Assembly: GCA_947472615.1 (NCBI GenBank)
Contig: CANJEY010000004.1
Span: 1-33,760, forward strand
Direction: 5' to 3'
Source: Beijerinckiaceae bacterium
GTDB taxonomy: Bacteria; Pseudomonadota; Alphaproteobacteria; Rhizobiales; Beijerinckiaceae
Length of the DNA stretch: 33,760 bases
The translations under genes were made by a program, and so were the position numbers. The notes below the pieces were generated by a model. The model ran no database searches. It saw nothing but the letters and a program-made list of their open reading frames with translations, and was not told the DNA's origin. Positions 1 through 10,346 of the stretch are shown here, in pieces (positions within the stretch are counted from its first letter, which is position 1; each line of letters starts with the position of its first letter).

Positions 1-225
1 GATCGGCGGCGCATCGCCGAGGCCGGAAATTTCAACGCGTGTGACGCTCTCCACCTCTGGAAGATCGGCATTGGTGCGCGCCGCTTGCTTCGCCCGGATC
101 GCGCGGGCTTCTGGCATTGACAATGTCGAGAGATCGGGCAGTCCCTTGTCCTGCTCCTGAAGCCAGTCAAACAGCGCCTGCATTTCATCAGACCGCTTCG
201 CCTCCGCAGAGAGAAGCTTGTACAT
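1..225 (-). CDS. N-terminal part of an alpha/beta hydrolase-like protein (truncated by window edge)
   Basis: Not in the ORF track. Reverse-strand ATG at 225 opens a frame without stops to base 1: MYKLLSAEAKRSDEMQALFDWLQEQDKGLPDLSTLSMPEARAIRAKQAARTNADLPEVESVTRVEISGLGDAPPI; style resembles the N-terminus of acetyl esterase/lipase-type hydrolases. Confidence 0.5.
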   Translation of the reverse strand, partial: MYKLLSAEAKRSDEMQALFDWLQEQDKGLPDLSTLSMPEARAIRAKQAARTNADLPEVESVTRVEISGLGDAPPI

Positions 226-265
226 GTTGATCTGACCTACCTTTGAACGCTCCACACCCGCCCCC

Positions 266-1087
266 TTACGACAATCTTCTCTTGTGCTGCGCGACCGGGA
301 TCATCTGCCGGACTTTCTTCACACGTTCGGGATCGATCCGCGTCGCCACATAGCCGACGCCGTCGGACGCTTTCGCCACCACGAGCCCCCACGGATCGAC
401 GACCAGCGAATGCCCATAGGTGGCGCGCGTCTCGTTGCCCTGCTGGAACGTGCCCGTCTGACCCGAGGCGCAGAAATAAGTTTCGGTTTCGATCGCGCGG
501 GCGCGGCTGAGAACCTCCCAGTGATCCTTGCCGGTCTGCAGCGTGAATGCGGCCGGCAGCGCGATCACCTGCGCGCCCCTGTCGGCCAACGCCTGAAACA
601 GATCGGGAAAGCGAATGTCGTAACAGATCGAGCATCCGACCGTGACGCCGTCGCAGTCATAGGTCACGACTTCCTCACCGGGCTTCATGGAACTGCTCTC
701 GTTGTATTGCTGTCCGTCGGGGCCGGTGATGTCGAACATGTGGATCTTGCGATAGCGGGCAATCTCCTCACCATTGCGGTTGAACGCGACGGTCGTGTTG
801 CCGACGCGCGGTTCGCCGCCGATCTTTTCGAGGATGGAGCCGGCATGAATGAAGACGCCGTGCTTCTTCGCCAGCGCCTGCATGGCCGAATAGGCGGGGC
901 CGCCCGGCATCCGTTCGGCGGCTTTCACCTTGTCGGCGTGCGATCCGCCCATGAAATCGAACACTTCCGGGAGACAGATCCAGTCGGGTCGCTCCTCGGC
1001 GACGGCGCGTTCGATCAGGTCGGTCGCAGCGGCGATGTTCGCCGCCTTGTCGCTGCCGGAATTCATCTGGATGAGCGCAACCTTCAT
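266..1087 (-). CDS. Carbon-nitrogen hydrolase (nitrilase superfamily, Nit1/deaminated glutathione amidase-like)
   Basis: Glu-Lys-Cys triad context: LPEVFDF, YRKIHMFD, CSICYDIRFPDLF. Confidence 0.9.
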   Translation of the reverse strand: MKVALIQMNSGSDKAANIAAATDLIERAVAEERPDWICLPEVFDFMGGSHADKVKAAERMPGGPAYSAMQALAKKHGVFIHAGSILEKIGGEPRVGNTTVAFNRNGEEIARYRKIHMFDITGPDGQQYNESSSMKPGEEVVTYDCDGVTVGCSICYDIRFPDLFQALADRGAQVIALPAAFTLQTGKDHWEVLSRARAIETETYFCASGQTGTFQQGNETRATYGHSLVVDPWGLVVAKASDGVGYVATRIDPERVKKVRQMIPVAQHKRRLS

Positions 1088-1128
1088 GTCCGCGTCCTAT
1101 CTTGAAAATCGAGGGCAGGATCGCCCAA

Positions 1129-2346
1129 TCAGGCGACGCTTTCAAGCGCCAGCGCAATGCCCTGACCGACTCCGATGCACATGGCTGCCAAAGCGCGTTT
1201 TGCCTTCCGCTCGCGCAACTCCAACGCCGCCGACAGCGCGATGCGGACGCCCGACATGCCGAGCGGATGACCGATGGCGATCGCGCCGCCGTTCGGGTTG
1301 ACGTGCTCCGCGTCGTCCGGCAGTCCGAGCCCTCGCGTGCAGGCGAGCGATTGCGCGGCGAACGCTTCATTCAGCTCGACGACATCGAAATCCGAGATGC
1401 GCAAATTCAGTCGCTGCATCAGTTTCTGGCTCGCCGGAACCGGCCCGATGCCCATGATGCGCGGCGGGCAGCCGGCGGTCGCGAGGCCGGAAATGCGCGC
1501 AAGCGGCGAAAGGCGATACTTGTCGACCGCTTTGGCCGACGCCACGAGTATGGCTCCCGCGCCGTCGTTCACGCCCGATGAATTGCCTGCGGTCACCGAT
1601 CCGCCCTTCCGGAAAATAGGATTGAGAGACGCGAGCTTCTCGATCGTGGTTTCGCGCGGATGTTCATCGCGCTCGACAAGCGTCACGCCACCCTTTCGAT
1701 CCTTGATCTCGACGGCCGCGATCTCCATCGCGAGACGTCCGCTCGCCTGCGCGGCGGCGGAGCGTTTCTGGCTGCGGAATGCGAACGCATCCTGATCGGC
1801 GCGCGCGATCTTTTGCTCCTCGGCCAGATTTTCTGCCGTTTCGCCCATCGCGTCGACGCCATAGAGCGCCTTCATGCGCGGATTGACGAAGCGCCAGCCG
1901 ATCGTGGTGTCGTGGATCTCGGCGTGACGCGAAAAAGCGTCGGTCGCTTTCGGTATGACGAAGGGCGCGCGCGACATGGATTCGACGCCGCACGCGATGG
2001 CGACCTCAATTTCATCCGACCGGATGGCGCGCGCCGCAGACCCCACCGCGTCGAGCCCCGATCCGCAAAGCCGGTTCAGGGTGACGCCCGGAATCTCCTG
2101 CGGCAGCCCGGCGAGCAGCAGTGACATGCGGGCGACGTTGCGGTTGTCCTCGCCAGACTGGTTGGCGCAACCGGCGTAGACCTCGTCGATCGCCGACGCC
2201 GGCAAACCAGGATTACGGGCCAGCAGCGCCGCAATCGACTGCGCCAACAGATCGTCGGGCCGCACCGCCGAGAGGCTGCCGCCATAGCGGCCGACCGGCG
2301 TACGGACGCCCGAACACAGGAATACATAGGCCACGCTGATCTCCAT
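1129..2346 (-). CDS. Acetyl-CoA acyltransferase (thiolase), probably 3-oxoadipyl-CoA thiolase-like
   Basis: Thiolase motifs NRLCGSGLDAV, VELNEAFAAQ, NPNGGAIAIGHPLGMSG, CIGVGQG; RTPVGRYGGSLSxVRPDDL resembles PcaF/PaaJ. True start may be slightly downstream. Confidence 0.9.
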   Translation of the reverse strand: MEISVAYVFLCSGVRTPVGRYGGSLSAVRPDDLLAQSIAALLARNPGLPASAIDEVYAGCANQSGEDNRNVARMSLLLAGLPQEIPGVTLNRLCGSGLDAVGSAARAIRSDEIEVAIACGVESMSRAPFVIPKATDAFSRHAEIHDTTIGWRFVNPRMKALYGVDAMGETAENLAEEQKIARADQDAFAFRSQKRSAAAQASGRLAMEIAAVEIKDRKGGVTLVERDEHPRETTIEKLASLNPIFRKGGSVTAGNSSGVNDGAGAILVASAKAVDKYRLSPLARISGLATAGCPPRIMGIGPVPASQKLMQRLNLRISDFDVVELNEAFAAQSLACTRGLGLPDDAEHVNPNGGAIAIGHPLGMSGVRIALSAALELRERKAKRALAAMCIGVGQGIALALESVA

Positions 2347-2366
2347 ACCCTGACAGGTTTAATGGC

Positions 2367-3233
2367 TTATCGCTGACATTCGCCGCAGAAGAAAGTCGAC
2401 CGGCCCGACTGCACGATCCGCCGGACGACGCCTTTGCAAGACGGCGTCGGGCAGGGCTCGCCCTCGCGGTCGTAAACCCTGAAGCGATGCTGAAAATAGC
2501 CCAGCGCGCCATCGGTCTGGCGGTGGTCGCGCAGGGACGATCCTCCCGCCTCGACGGCTTCGACCAGAACGTCGCGGATGACTTCGGCCAGCCGGTCCGA
2601 ACGAGGCGTCGGCTTTCCGCCTCCCGCTATTGTTCCGGCTGCCCGGCGCGGCGACAGGCGGGCGCGGTGAAGCGCCTCGCAGACGTAGATATTGCCGAGG
2701 CCCGCAATCAGGGTCTGATCGAGCAGGGCGGCCTTCAGTGGCGCCGCCTTGCCGGCGAAGGCTTTGGCGACAGCGGCCCCGTCCAGTTCATTGCCCAGCG
2801 GCTCGATGCCGATCCGCCTGAACAGCGCGTGAGCGGCCAGTTCCGAGCGCGGGATCAGGTCCATGAACCCGAACCGGCGGGGATCGTTGTAAGTGATCTC
2901 GGCACCGTTCTGCATCCGGAACACGACGTGATCGTGCACCGCTGCTTTCGATCTATCGTGATGGAAGACGCCCGGTATTTCGCCGCCGATCCGAAACGAG
3001 CCGGACATGCCTAGATGCATCACCAGAACCTGCCCGTCATCCAGATCGGCCAGCAGATATTTTGCGCGGCGGCCCAGCGACGCAATGGTGCGGCCGCTCA
3101 GGCGCGCTGTGAAATTCGCCGGAAATGGAAACCGCAAATCCTTCCGGCGCTGCTCGACTGTCGCGATCCGCTGACCGGCCATGACAGGCTCGAGTCCGCG
3201 GCGGACGGTTTCGACTTCGGGAAGTTCGGGCAT
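2367..3233 (-). CDS. mutM: Formamidopyrimidine-DNA glycosylase
   Basis: N-terminal [14 protein letters not shown] and C-terminal zinc finger [28 protein letters not shown]; start set at MPELPEVE rather than the longer ORF start. Confidence 0.97.
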   Translation of the reverse strand: MPELPEVETVRRGLEPVMAGQRIATVEQRRKDLRFPFPANFTARLSGRTIASLGRRAKYLLADLDDGQVLVMHLGMSGSFRIGGEIPGVFHHDRSKAAVHDHVVFRMQNGAEITYNDPRRFGFMDLIPRSELAAHALFRRIGIEPLGNELDGAAVAKAFAGKAAPLKAALLDQTLIAGLGNIYVCEALHRARLSPRRAAGTIAGGGKPTPRSDRLAEVIRDVLVEAVEAGGSSLRDHRQTDGALGYFQHRFRVYDREGEPCPTPSCKGVVRRIVQSGRSTFFCGECQR

Positions 3234-3313
3234 GGGCGACCCCAATCGGCAGGAAGCCTACATAGCCATTGCGTTCGTCTGGCGCTATGGTCCCGCCCGG
3301 TTTGGAGTTTGTC

Positions 3314-4096
3314 ATGTCCAGTTTCGAGAGTTCGGACCGTTCCCCCGAAGAGCCGCAGGCGCATTTCGGTTTTTCGTCAGTTCCCCTCGGCGAAAAGCAG
3401 GACATGGTGAACGATGTCTTTCACAAGGTCGCCTCGAAATACGACCTGATGAACGACCTGATGTCTGCAGGCCTGCATCGCGCCTGGAAGGACGTGCTGG
3501 TCGGCATGGTCAAGCCCTCGCGGGGCGGCCGGTTTGACCATCTGGACGTGGCAGGCGGCACCGGCGACGTTGCGTTCCGCATCGCCGAGGCGGGCGGATC
3601 GGGCGCGCATGTCACGGTCGCGGACATCAATGGCGACATGCTTCAGGTCGGCCGCGAACGGGCGCAGAAGCGCAGCCTCGACACGCAGGTCGATTTCATC
3701 GAGGCGAATGCGGAGGATCTGCCGTTCGAGAGCGGCAGTTTCGACGCCTACACGATCGCGTTCGGCATCCGCAATGTGCCGCGCATCGAGAAGGCGCTGG
3801 CGGATGCCTATCGGGTGCTGCGGCGCGGGGGCCGGTTTCTATGTCTCGAATTCTCGATGGTCGATGTGCCGCTGCTCGACAAATTCTACGAGGCCTATTC
3901 GTTCACCGCGATCCCCGCCATCGGTAAGGTCGTCACCGGAGACGGACAGCCTTACCGCTATCTAGTCGAGTCCATTCGCAAATTCCCGAACCCGGAACGG
4001 TTCAGATCGATGATCGAGGACGCCGGTTTCCGCCGCGCGTCATTCACGCGGCTGACCGGAGGGGTCGTGGCGATCCATTCCGGCTGGAAACTCTGA
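3314..4096 (+). CDS. ubiE: Demethylmenaquinone/ubiquinone biosynthesis C-methyltransferase UbiE
   Basis: [58 protein letters not shown]; start chosen at [10 protein letters not shown]. Confidence 0.96.
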   Translation: MSSFESSDRSPEEPQAHFGFSSVPLGEKQDMVNDVFHKVASKYDLMNDLMSAGLHRAWKDVLVGMVKPSRGGRFDHLDVAGGTGDVAFRIAEAGGSGAHVTVADINGDMLQVGRERAQKRSLDTQVDFIEANAEDLPFESGSFDAYTIAFGIRNVPRIEKALADAYRVLRRGGRFLCLEFSMVDVPLLDKFYEAYSFTAIPAIGKVVTGDGQPYRYLVESIRKFPNPERFRSMIEDAGFRRASFTRLTGGVVAIHSGWKL

Positions 4097-4102
4097 ACCG
4101 CC

Positions 4103-5671
4103 GTGTTTCGAACCATTGTCCATTTCGTTCGACTCGCTCGCGCCGGCTTCGTGTTGGCGCGTGAAGGCGTCCTGTCGAACGTCGATCCCGTCATGGTTCC
4201 GCCCGGAATGGGGTTTCCGCTGCTGGCGGCGCGGTTGCTGGCGCGGCGCGGGACCGTGGGGGGATCGTCGCGCCTTCCCATCGCGATCGCGCGGCTGGGT
4301 CCGTCCTATGTGAAACTCGGCCAGTTTCTGGCGACCCGGCCGGATGTGGTCGGAATCGACGCAGCGCGATCGCTGGAGGCGCTCCAAGACCGGATGGCGG
4401 CGTTCTCGCGCGACGACGCGATTCGCACCGTCGAAGCCGCCTTCGGCCAACCTCTCGGACAAGTCTACGAAACGTTCGGCGACGCGGTCGCGGCCGCCTC
4501 CATCGCACAGGTTCACAAGGCGACGGTTCGGAACGGCCAAGGCGTCCGGGAGGTCGCGGTCAAGATCCTGCGGCCGGGCGTGGAACGCCGCTTCAGACGC
4601 GACCTGTCCGACATGTATTTCGCCGCCCGTCTGGCGGAGCGCTATTCGGCCGAAGCCAGACGACTGAAGATGGTCGAGGTCGTCGACACCCTCGCCCGCA
4701 CCGTGACGATGGAGATGGATTTCCGTCTCGAGGCGGCCGCTGCCTCCGAGTTCGCCGAGAATGTCGCCAAGGACGTGGACTTCCACGTGCCCGCGATCGA
4801 CTGGGACCGCACCGCCAAGGCTGTGATGACGCTGGAATGGATCAACGGCACGCCGTTGTCTGACCTTAAAGGTCTGGACGCCCGCGAAATTGATAAGCCG
4901 GCCCTCGGCCGAACCGTCATCCAATCTTTTCTGCGTCACGCGGTTCGCGACGGATTTTTCCATGCCGATATGCATCAGGGGAATCTGTTTCTCGATGCCG
5001 ACGGCCGGTTATGCGCCGTGGATTTCGGCATCGTCGGGCGGCTTGGGCTGAAGGAGCGACGGTTTCTCGCCGAAATTCTCTATGGTTTCATCACCCGCAA
5101 TTATCGCCGCGTCGCGGAAGTTCATTTCGAAGCCGGATACGTCCCGCCCCGCCACAGCGTCGACGATTTCGCCATGGCGATCCGGGCGATCGGCGAGCCG
5201 ATCCATTCCCGCACAGCAGACCAAATTTCAATGGCTAGACTGCTGACCTTGCTGTTCGAGATCACCGCGCTGTTCGACATGAAGACGCGCACCGAACTCG
5301 TGCTGCTGCAGAAGACCATGGTGGTGGTCGAAGGCGTGGCGCGGTCGCTGGACCCACACCTCGACATGTGGTCGACGGCCGATCCGGTCGTCCGCGGCTG
5401 GATCGAGCAGAACCTCGGACCAGCTGGCATGCTGCACGACGCGGGGCGTGGAATCGCCTCGCTGGGCCGGATGGCGTTGAGCCTTCCGGATATGCTGGAA
5501 CGCGCCGAGCGGCTGGTGAGCCGGTTTGAAGCCGCAACAGAGCAGGGAATTCCGCTTTCGGGCGCTTCGATCGCCGACATCGGCCGCGCCGAAGCCAGAA
5601 GCAATCGCAGGAGCGCGCTCGCCTTGTGGACGATCGCGGTCCTTCTGGCGGCTGCGCTGTTCCTCAGCTAG
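4103..5671 (+). CDS. ubiB: Ubiquinone biosynthesis protein UbiB (ABC1/ADCK atypical kinase family)
   Basis: LGPSYVKLGQFLATRPD, AAASIAQVHKA, GFFHADMHQGNLF, VDFGIVGRL; GTG start. Confidence 0.96.
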   Translation: MFRTIVHFVRLARAGFVLAREGVLSNVDPVMVPPGMGFPLLAARLLARRGTVGGSSRLPIAIARLGPSYVKLGQFLATRPDVVGIDAARSLEALQDRMAAFSRDDAIRTVEAAFGQPLGQVYETFGDAVAAASIAQVHKATVRNGQGVREVAVKILRPGVERRFRRDLSDMYFAARLAERYSAEARRLKMVEVVDTLARTVTMEMDFRLEAAAASEFAENVAKDVDFHVPAIDWDRTAKAVMTLEWINGTPLSDLKGLDAREIDKPALGRTVIQSFLRHAVRDGFFHADMHQGNLFLDADGRLCAVDFGIVGRLGLKERRFLAEILYGFITRNYRRVAEVHFEAGYVPPRHSVDDFAMAIRAIGEPIHSRTADQISMARLLTLLFEITALFDMKTRTELVLLQKTMVVVEGVARSLDPHLDMWSTADPVVRGWIEQNLGPAGMLHDAGRGIASLGRMALSLPDMLERAERLVSRFEAATEQGIPLSGASIADIGRAEARSNRRSALALWTIAVLLAAALFLS

Positions 5672-5714
5672 TTTGAGAGCCGGATGTGAATTCGCCTGCG
5701 GGCGAGGGTGACGA

Positions 5715-6956
5715 ATGCTCGAAGGCAAACGCATATTGCTCGTCATCGGCGGGGGGATAGCGGCCTACAAGGCGCTCGATCTCATTCGCCGACTGCGCGA
5801 GCGCGGCGCGAGCGTACGCGCTGTGATGACGGCGGCTGCGCATCAGTTCGTCACGCCATTGTCCGTCGCGAGCCTTTCAGGCGACAAGGTTTACGAAAAT
5901 CTGTTTTCCCTTACTGACGAAGCCGAAATGGGACATATCGAATTGTCCCGCGATGCGGACCTTGTGGTCGTGGCCCCGGCGACCGCCAATCTGCTGGCGA
6001 AAATGGCGAACGGACTGGCGGACGATCTCGCGTCTACCCTATTGCTGGCGACCGACAAGCGAACGCTGGCCGCGCCGGCCATGAATCTGCGCATGTGGCT
6101 GCATCCGGCGACACAGCGAAATATTGCGATCCTGAAATCGGATGGCGTTGCATTCGTCGGGCCCAACGACGGGTCCATGGCTTGCGGCGAGTTTGGGCCA
6201 GGCCGGATGGCGGAACCGCTTGAGATCGTCGCCGCGATCGAGGCGGCGCTGGCGGCCGACACTGAACTGCCTTTGCAGGGCGAGCAAAGCCATTCGCTCT
6301 CCCTCAAGGGACGACATGTGTTGGTGACGTCCGGCCCAACGCATGAACCGATCGATCCCGTGCGTTACATCGCCAACCGATCCTCCGGCCGGCAGGGACA
6401 CGCCATTGCGGCCGCCGCCGCGCGGGCCGGGGCGCATGTGACGCTGATCAGCGGCCCTGTTGCTATTCCCGATCCCGCCGGCGTGACCACCCTGCATGTC
6501 GAATCCGCTCAGGACATGCTCAAGGCGGTCGAGGCTTCATTGCCCGCCGATATTTTCGTGTCGACCGCCGCCGTCGCCGATTGGCGCGTTGCGCGATCGA
6601 GCGAAGAGAAAATCAAGAAGGGCGCTGCCGGAACCCCAACCCTAACGCTCATCGAAAATGCCGACATTCTGGCGACTATCTCCAACCGACCGGCCGACCG
6701 GCCGGCGCTGGTAGTCGGGTTCGCGGCGGAGACCGAGAAAGTGCTGCAGCACGCTCAGGAAAAGCTGGGGCGCAAGAAGTGCGACCTGATCGTCGCGAAC
6801 GATGTCGCGCCCGAAACCGGCGTCATGGGCGGCGACCAGAACACCGTCCATCTGGTGACGACAGCAGGCGTCGAATCCTGGCCGAAACTCTCGAAAGTCG
6901 ACGTTGCGGAACGGCTCGTCGCACGCTTCGCCACCATGCTCGGAGCACAGCTGTGA
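5715..6956 (+). CDS. coaBC: Bifunctional phosphopantothenoylcysteine decarboxylase / phosphopantothenate-cysteine ligase
   Basis: [59 protein letters not shown]. Confidence 0.96.
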   Translation: MLEGKRILLVIGGGIAAYKALDLIRRLRERGASVRAVMTAAAHQFVTPLSVASLSGDKVYENLFSLTDEAEMGHIELSRDADLVVVAPATANLLAKMANGLADDLASTLLLATDKRTLAAPAMNLRMWLHPATQRNIAILKSDGVAFVGPNDGSMACGEFGPGRMAEPLEIVAAIEAALAADTELPLQGEQSHSLSLKGRHVLVTSGPTHEPIDPVRYIANRSSGRQGHAIAAAAARAGAHVTLISGPVAIPDPAGVTTLHVESAQDMLKAVEASLPADIFVSTAAVADWRVARSSEEKIKKGAAGTPTLTLIENADILATISNRPADRPALVVGFAAETEKVLQHAQEKLGRKKCDLIVANDVAPETGVMGGDQNTVHLVTTAGVESWPKLSKVDVAERLVARFATMLGAQL

Positions 6957-7426
6957 TCGTCCCGATCAGGATCCTGCCGCATGGCGAGGGACTCCCGCTC
7001 CCGGCCTACCAGAGCGCCGGCGCGGCGGCAGTCGATCTGCTCGCTGCGACGCCGCCGCATTCCAAACTGGTGATCGAACCGGGCGCGCGCGAGCTCGTCC
7101 CGACTGGGCTTTCCCTTCAATTGCCCGACGGATATGAGGCGCAAGTCCGGCCAAGGTCCGGTCTCGCCTTGAAGCATGGCGTTACGGTCTTAAATTCACC
7201 CGGGACGATCGATTCCGATTATCGCGGGGAAGTGGGCGTCATGCTCGTCAATCTTGGATCATTGCCGTTCGAGGTGACCCGTGGGGAGCGGATCGCCCAA
7301 TTGGTGTTCGCGCCCGTAACGCGCGTCCGCTTCGAGGTGGCCGAGACGCTCGACGCGACGGTTCGCGGCGCTGGCGGATTCGGGTCGACAGGCACAACGG
7401 CTCAGATGAAGGGGCGGGTCGAATGA
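6953..7426 (+). CDS. dut: dUTP diphosphatase
   Basis: GTG start overlapping the coaBC stop; motifs [68 protein letters not shown]. The longer ORF in the track (6581 start) is out of frame with real coding. Confidence 0.96.
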   Translation: MIVPIRILPHGEGLPLPAYQSAGAAAVDLLAATPPHSKLVIEPGARELVPTGLSLQLPDGYEAQVRPRSGLALKHGVTVLNSPGTIDSDYRGEVGVMLVNLGSLPFEVTRGERIAQLVFAPVTRVRFEVAETLDATVRGAGGFGSTGTTAQMKGRVE

Positions 7427-7872
7427 ATCTGCTGTCGCGCCGCAGCCGCCTCGCCATTGCAGCCGTCGTTGATGTCGCGCTGCACGCCCGGCCGCAGCCG
7501 GTTGCGGCCAAGGCGCTAGCCGGACGTCACAATCTGCCGCCCCGGCATCTTGAGACCCTGTTGCAGGCTCTGGTGAAGACCAACATTCTGAAAGGCGTCC
7601 GGGGTCCTCGGGGCGGCTATGAACTGGCTCGCGAGCGCCGCAGAATCACTGCGGGCGAAATCGTGCGGGCGGCAATGAACGAAGGTTTCGACGACGAGGC
7701 TCCGGTGGCGGAATCGCGCCTCGTCGAAGCGGTCGTCACCCCGATGATCGACCATGCAGGGACCGCATTTCTGGCGGCGCTCGACGCCGTAACGGTCGAC
7801 GACCTCTGCCGCCGGGCCAATGAGATGCAGGCGTTCGAAGGCCAAGAAACGGGCGTAGATTTTACAATATGA
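7423..7872 (+). CDS. Rrf2 family transcriptional regulator
   Basis: HTH/wing [46 protein letters not shown]; overlaps the dut stop (ATGA). Lacks the three-cysteine cluster of IscR. Confidence 0.88.
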   Translation: MNLLSRRSRLAIAAVVDVALHARPQPVAAKALAGRHNLPPRHLETLLQALVKTNILKGVRGPRGGYELARERRRITAGEIVRAAMNEGFDDEAPVAESRLVEAVVTPMIDHAGTAFLAALDAVTVDDLCRRANEMQAFEGQETGVDFTI

Positions 7873-7947
7873 TTTGTGATATCATTTTTATAACGAGTTA
7901 TTTCTGTAAAATAGAAGCGCGAGGAACACGAACGAGAGGATGAAGAC

Positions 7948-8910
7948 ATGGCGATAGCAGGCAAAGCCGGTCGAGGCCGGGTCTACGAGTCCATTACCGA
8001 CACGATCGGCGACACGCCCCTCGTGCGCCTGAACAAATTGGCGAAGGAAAAAGGCGTCAAAGCCAATCTCCTCGCGAAGCTGGAATTCTTCAATCCGATC
8101 TCCAGCGTCAAGGATCGCATCGGCGTCGCGATGATCGACGCTCTGGAAGCCAGCGGCAAGATCACGCCCGGCAAGTCCACGCTGGTCGAACCCACGTCGG
8201 GCAACACCGGCATCGCGCTGGCCTTCGTGGCGGCGGCGCGCGGCTACAAGCTCATTCTGGTGATGCCGGAATCGATGTCGATCGAGCGCCGCAAGATGCT
8301 GGCGCTGCTCGGAGCCGAACTGGTGCTCACCCCCGCCGCGCAGGGCATGAAGGGCGCCATCGCGAAAGCGCAGGAGATCGTCCAGTCGACGCCGGGCGCA
8401 CTCATTCCCCAGCAGTTCGAGAATCCCGCCAATCCCGAGATTCACCGCCGCACGACGGCGGAGGAAATCTGGAACGACACCGACGGCGGCGTCGACTTCC
8501 TGATTTCCGGCGTCGGCACCGGAGGGACCATCACGGGCGTCGGTCAGGTGCTGAAGAGCCGCAAGCCGTCGGTGAAAATCGTCGCCGTCGAGCCCGAAGA
8601 CTCGCCGGTTTTGTCGGGCGGTCAGCCCGGTCCGCACAAGATTCAGGGCATCGGGGCGGGTTTCGTGCCCGGCGTACTGGATCGGTCGGTGATCGATGAG
8701 GTCGTAACGGTCGGCAATCAGACCGCTTTCGATATGGCGCGGCTGATCGCCCGCCGGGAAGGCATTCCGGTCGGTATTTCGTCGGGCGCGGCCGTCGCGG
8801 CCGCGATCGAGGTCGGTCTGCGCGCCGGCAACGAAGGAAAGAATATCGTGATCATCATCCCGTCCTTCGCTGAGCGTTATCTCTCGACCGCCCTGTTCGA
8901 AGGCCTCTGA
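7948..8910 (+). CDS. cysK: Cysteine synthase A (O-acetylserine sulfhydrylase)
   Basis: [48 protein letters not shown]. Confidence 0.96.
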   Translation: MAIAGKAGRGRVYESITDTIGDTPLVRLNKLAKEKGVKANLLAKLEFFNPISSVKDRIGVAMIDALEASGKITPGKSTLVEPTSGNTGIALAFVAAARGYKLILVMPESMSIERRKMLALLGAELVLTPAAQGMKGAIAKAQEIVQSTPGALIPQQFENPANPEIHRRTTAEEIWNDTDGGVDFLISGVGTGGTITGVGQVLKSRKPSVKIVAVEPEDSPVLSGGQPGPHKIQGIGAGFVPGVLDRSVIDEVVTVGNQTAFDMARLIARREGIPVGISSGAAVAAAIEVGLRAGNEGKNIVIIIPSFAERYLSTALFEGL

Positions 8911-8948
8911 CGGCCGCGCAGCTTTCGCTCTTCACGGGCTTCTGCTAG

Positions 8949-8978
8949 TCGCCGCTGCGGGTTCGCGGCGGCGATTTT
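8949..8978 (+). terminator. Predicted rho-independent terminator after cysK
   Basis: tcgccgctgcg-GGTT-cgcggcggcga hairpin followed by TTTTCG. Confidence 0.7.
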
Positions 8979-8992
8979 CGTTGGAGTAAAAA

Positions 8993-9874
8993 ATGAGCAA
9001 GCTTCGGGGCGCCATAGCCGCCATCGCAACGCCGATCACGGATGCGTTCGAACCGGATATCGACCGCTTTACAACGCTCGCCAATCACCTGCTCGCGAAC
9101 GGGTGTGACGGCCTCAATGTGCTCGGAACGACCGGTGAGGCCACGTCCTTCTCCCGCGACCAGCGGTTCCGGGTCATGGCGGCCGCTGCGGAACGCTCAG
9201 ATCCGTCCCGGATGATGGTCGGCGTCGGCGCATCGGCTTTGGCGGACGCCATCGCCTTGACGAGGCGCGCGGCAGAACTCGGCTTCGCCGGGGCGCTGGC
9301 GTTGCCGCCCTTCTATTACAAGGGTGTGCCGGATCTGGGCGTGGCGGCCTATTTCGAGGCGATCCTGCAAGCGACCTCCGCACAGCCAGTCCCCCTCTAT
9401 CTCTATCACTATCCGGCGCTCTCGGGCGTTCCGTTCACGCCGGGTCTGGTCGATCTGCTTCTGAAAAACAGCGGCGGCCGCATCGTCGGCCTCAAGGATT
9501 CCTCCGGCGACATGGCCTATGCGCGGGGAGTAGCGGCGCAAAATCCGGGTTTCGCCGTGTTCCCCTCTACAGAGGCCGTACTACTGGACGCCCGCGCAGG
9601 ACAATTCGCAGGCTGCATTTCGGCGACCGCAAACCTCAACTCCGGCCTGTGTCGACGGGCCTTCCATGATGGAGACGCGGCCGCGCTCCGGAGCGCCGTT
9701 GCCATTCGCCAGTTGTTCGACGGCAAACCACTGGTGGCGGGCGTGAAGGCGGGTCTCGCGCACCTGCAGGACGATTCCACTTTCAGTCGGACAATGCCGC
9801 CCCTGGCCCCCTGGCGTGCGGCGGAGCAGGCGCAACTGGCGCGCGATCTGGATCGCCTGCTGGCGGCGGGCTAG
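8993..9874 (+). CDS. Dihydrodipicolinate synthase / N-acetylneuraminate lyase superfamily aldolase
   Basis: NVLGTTGEATSFS, YHYPALSGVPFT, Schiff-base lysine context GLKDSSGD; divergent enough that DapA proper is not assigned. Confidence 0.9.
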   Translation: MSKLRGAIAAIATPITDAFEPDIDRFTTLANHLLANGCDGLNVLGTTGEATSFSRDQRFRVMAAAAERSDPSRMMVGVGASALADAIALTRRAAELGFAGALALPPFYYKGVPDLGVAAYFEAILQATSAQPVPLYLYHYPALSGVPFTPGLVDLLLKNSGGRIVGLKDSSGDMAYARGVAAQNPGFAVFPSTEAVLLDARAGQFAGCISATANLNSGLCRRAFHDGDAAALRSAVAIRQLFDGKPLVAGVKAGLAHLQDDSTFSRTMPPLAPWRAAEQAQLARDLDRLLAAG

Positions 9875-9921
9875 TATGAAGGGGTCGGAACCGATGATTT
9901 TGCCATCCATCCGGTCCTCCG

Positions 9922-9951
9922 TTGACGAACGGCCTGCGTTTCCTCTATAAG
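9922..9951 (+). promoter_or_regulatory. Predicted sigma-70-type promoter for rpsT
   Basis: TTGACG (9922-9927), then 17-bp spacer and CTATAA (9945-9950) / TATAAG (9946-9951). Confidence 0.6.
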
Positions 9952-9962
9952 GCCGCAGCTTT

Positions 9963-9990
9963 GGCGCCGGGAGGCGCCTCGTTTTGTTTT
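9963..9990 (+). promoter_or_regulatory. Terminator-like hairpin in the rpsT leader
   Basis: ggcgcc-ggga-ggcgcc stem-loop followed by tcgttttgtttt, between the predicted promoter and the start codon. Confidence 0.5.
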
Positions 9991-10028
9991 GCGTGCCCGA
10001 TAGGCGGCATGCGTCCCGGGGAATATCC

Positions 10029-10295
10029 ATGGCGAATACCAGTTCGGCCAAGAAGGCCGTCAGAAAGATTGCCCGTCGCACCGCCATTAACCGGTCGCGC
10101 CGCAGTGAGATGCGCACCTTCATCCGCAAGGTCGAAGAGGCCATTGCGTCCGGCAACGCCGCGCAGGCCCAGACCGCGCTTCACGACGCCGAGCCGCTCA
10201 TCATGCGCGCTGCGCAGAATGGCGTCGTTCACCGCAACACCGCCAGCCGCAAGGTGTCGCGTCTGACGAAGCGGGTGAAGTCGCTCGCGTCCTGA
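10029..10295 (+). CDS. rpsT: 30S ribosomal protein S20
   Basis: [39 protein letters not shown] ... [20 protein letters not shown]; start at MANTSSAKK. Confidence 0.98.
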   Translation: MANTSSAKKAVRKIARRTAINRSRRSEMRTFIRKVEEAIASGNAAQAQTALHDAEPLIMRAAQNGVVHRNTASRKVSRLTKRVKSLAS

Positions 10296-10320
10296 GATCA
10301 TACGCATCGCATTTTGGAAA

Positions 10321-10346
10321 AGCCCGGCCTCGCGCCGGGCTTTTTG
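10321..10346 (+). terminator. Rho-independent terminator of rpsT
   Basis: agcccgg-cctcgcg-ccgggcttttt. Confidence 0.85.

Noticed and set aside
4040-4975. 311-aa ORF antisense to ubiB
   Set aside because: Shadow ORF; ubiB has strong kinase-like motifs on the + strand.
6581-6952. N-terminal extension of the dut ORF in the track
   Set aside because: It overlaps coaBC in another frame; the real Dut sequence begins at the GTG at 6953.
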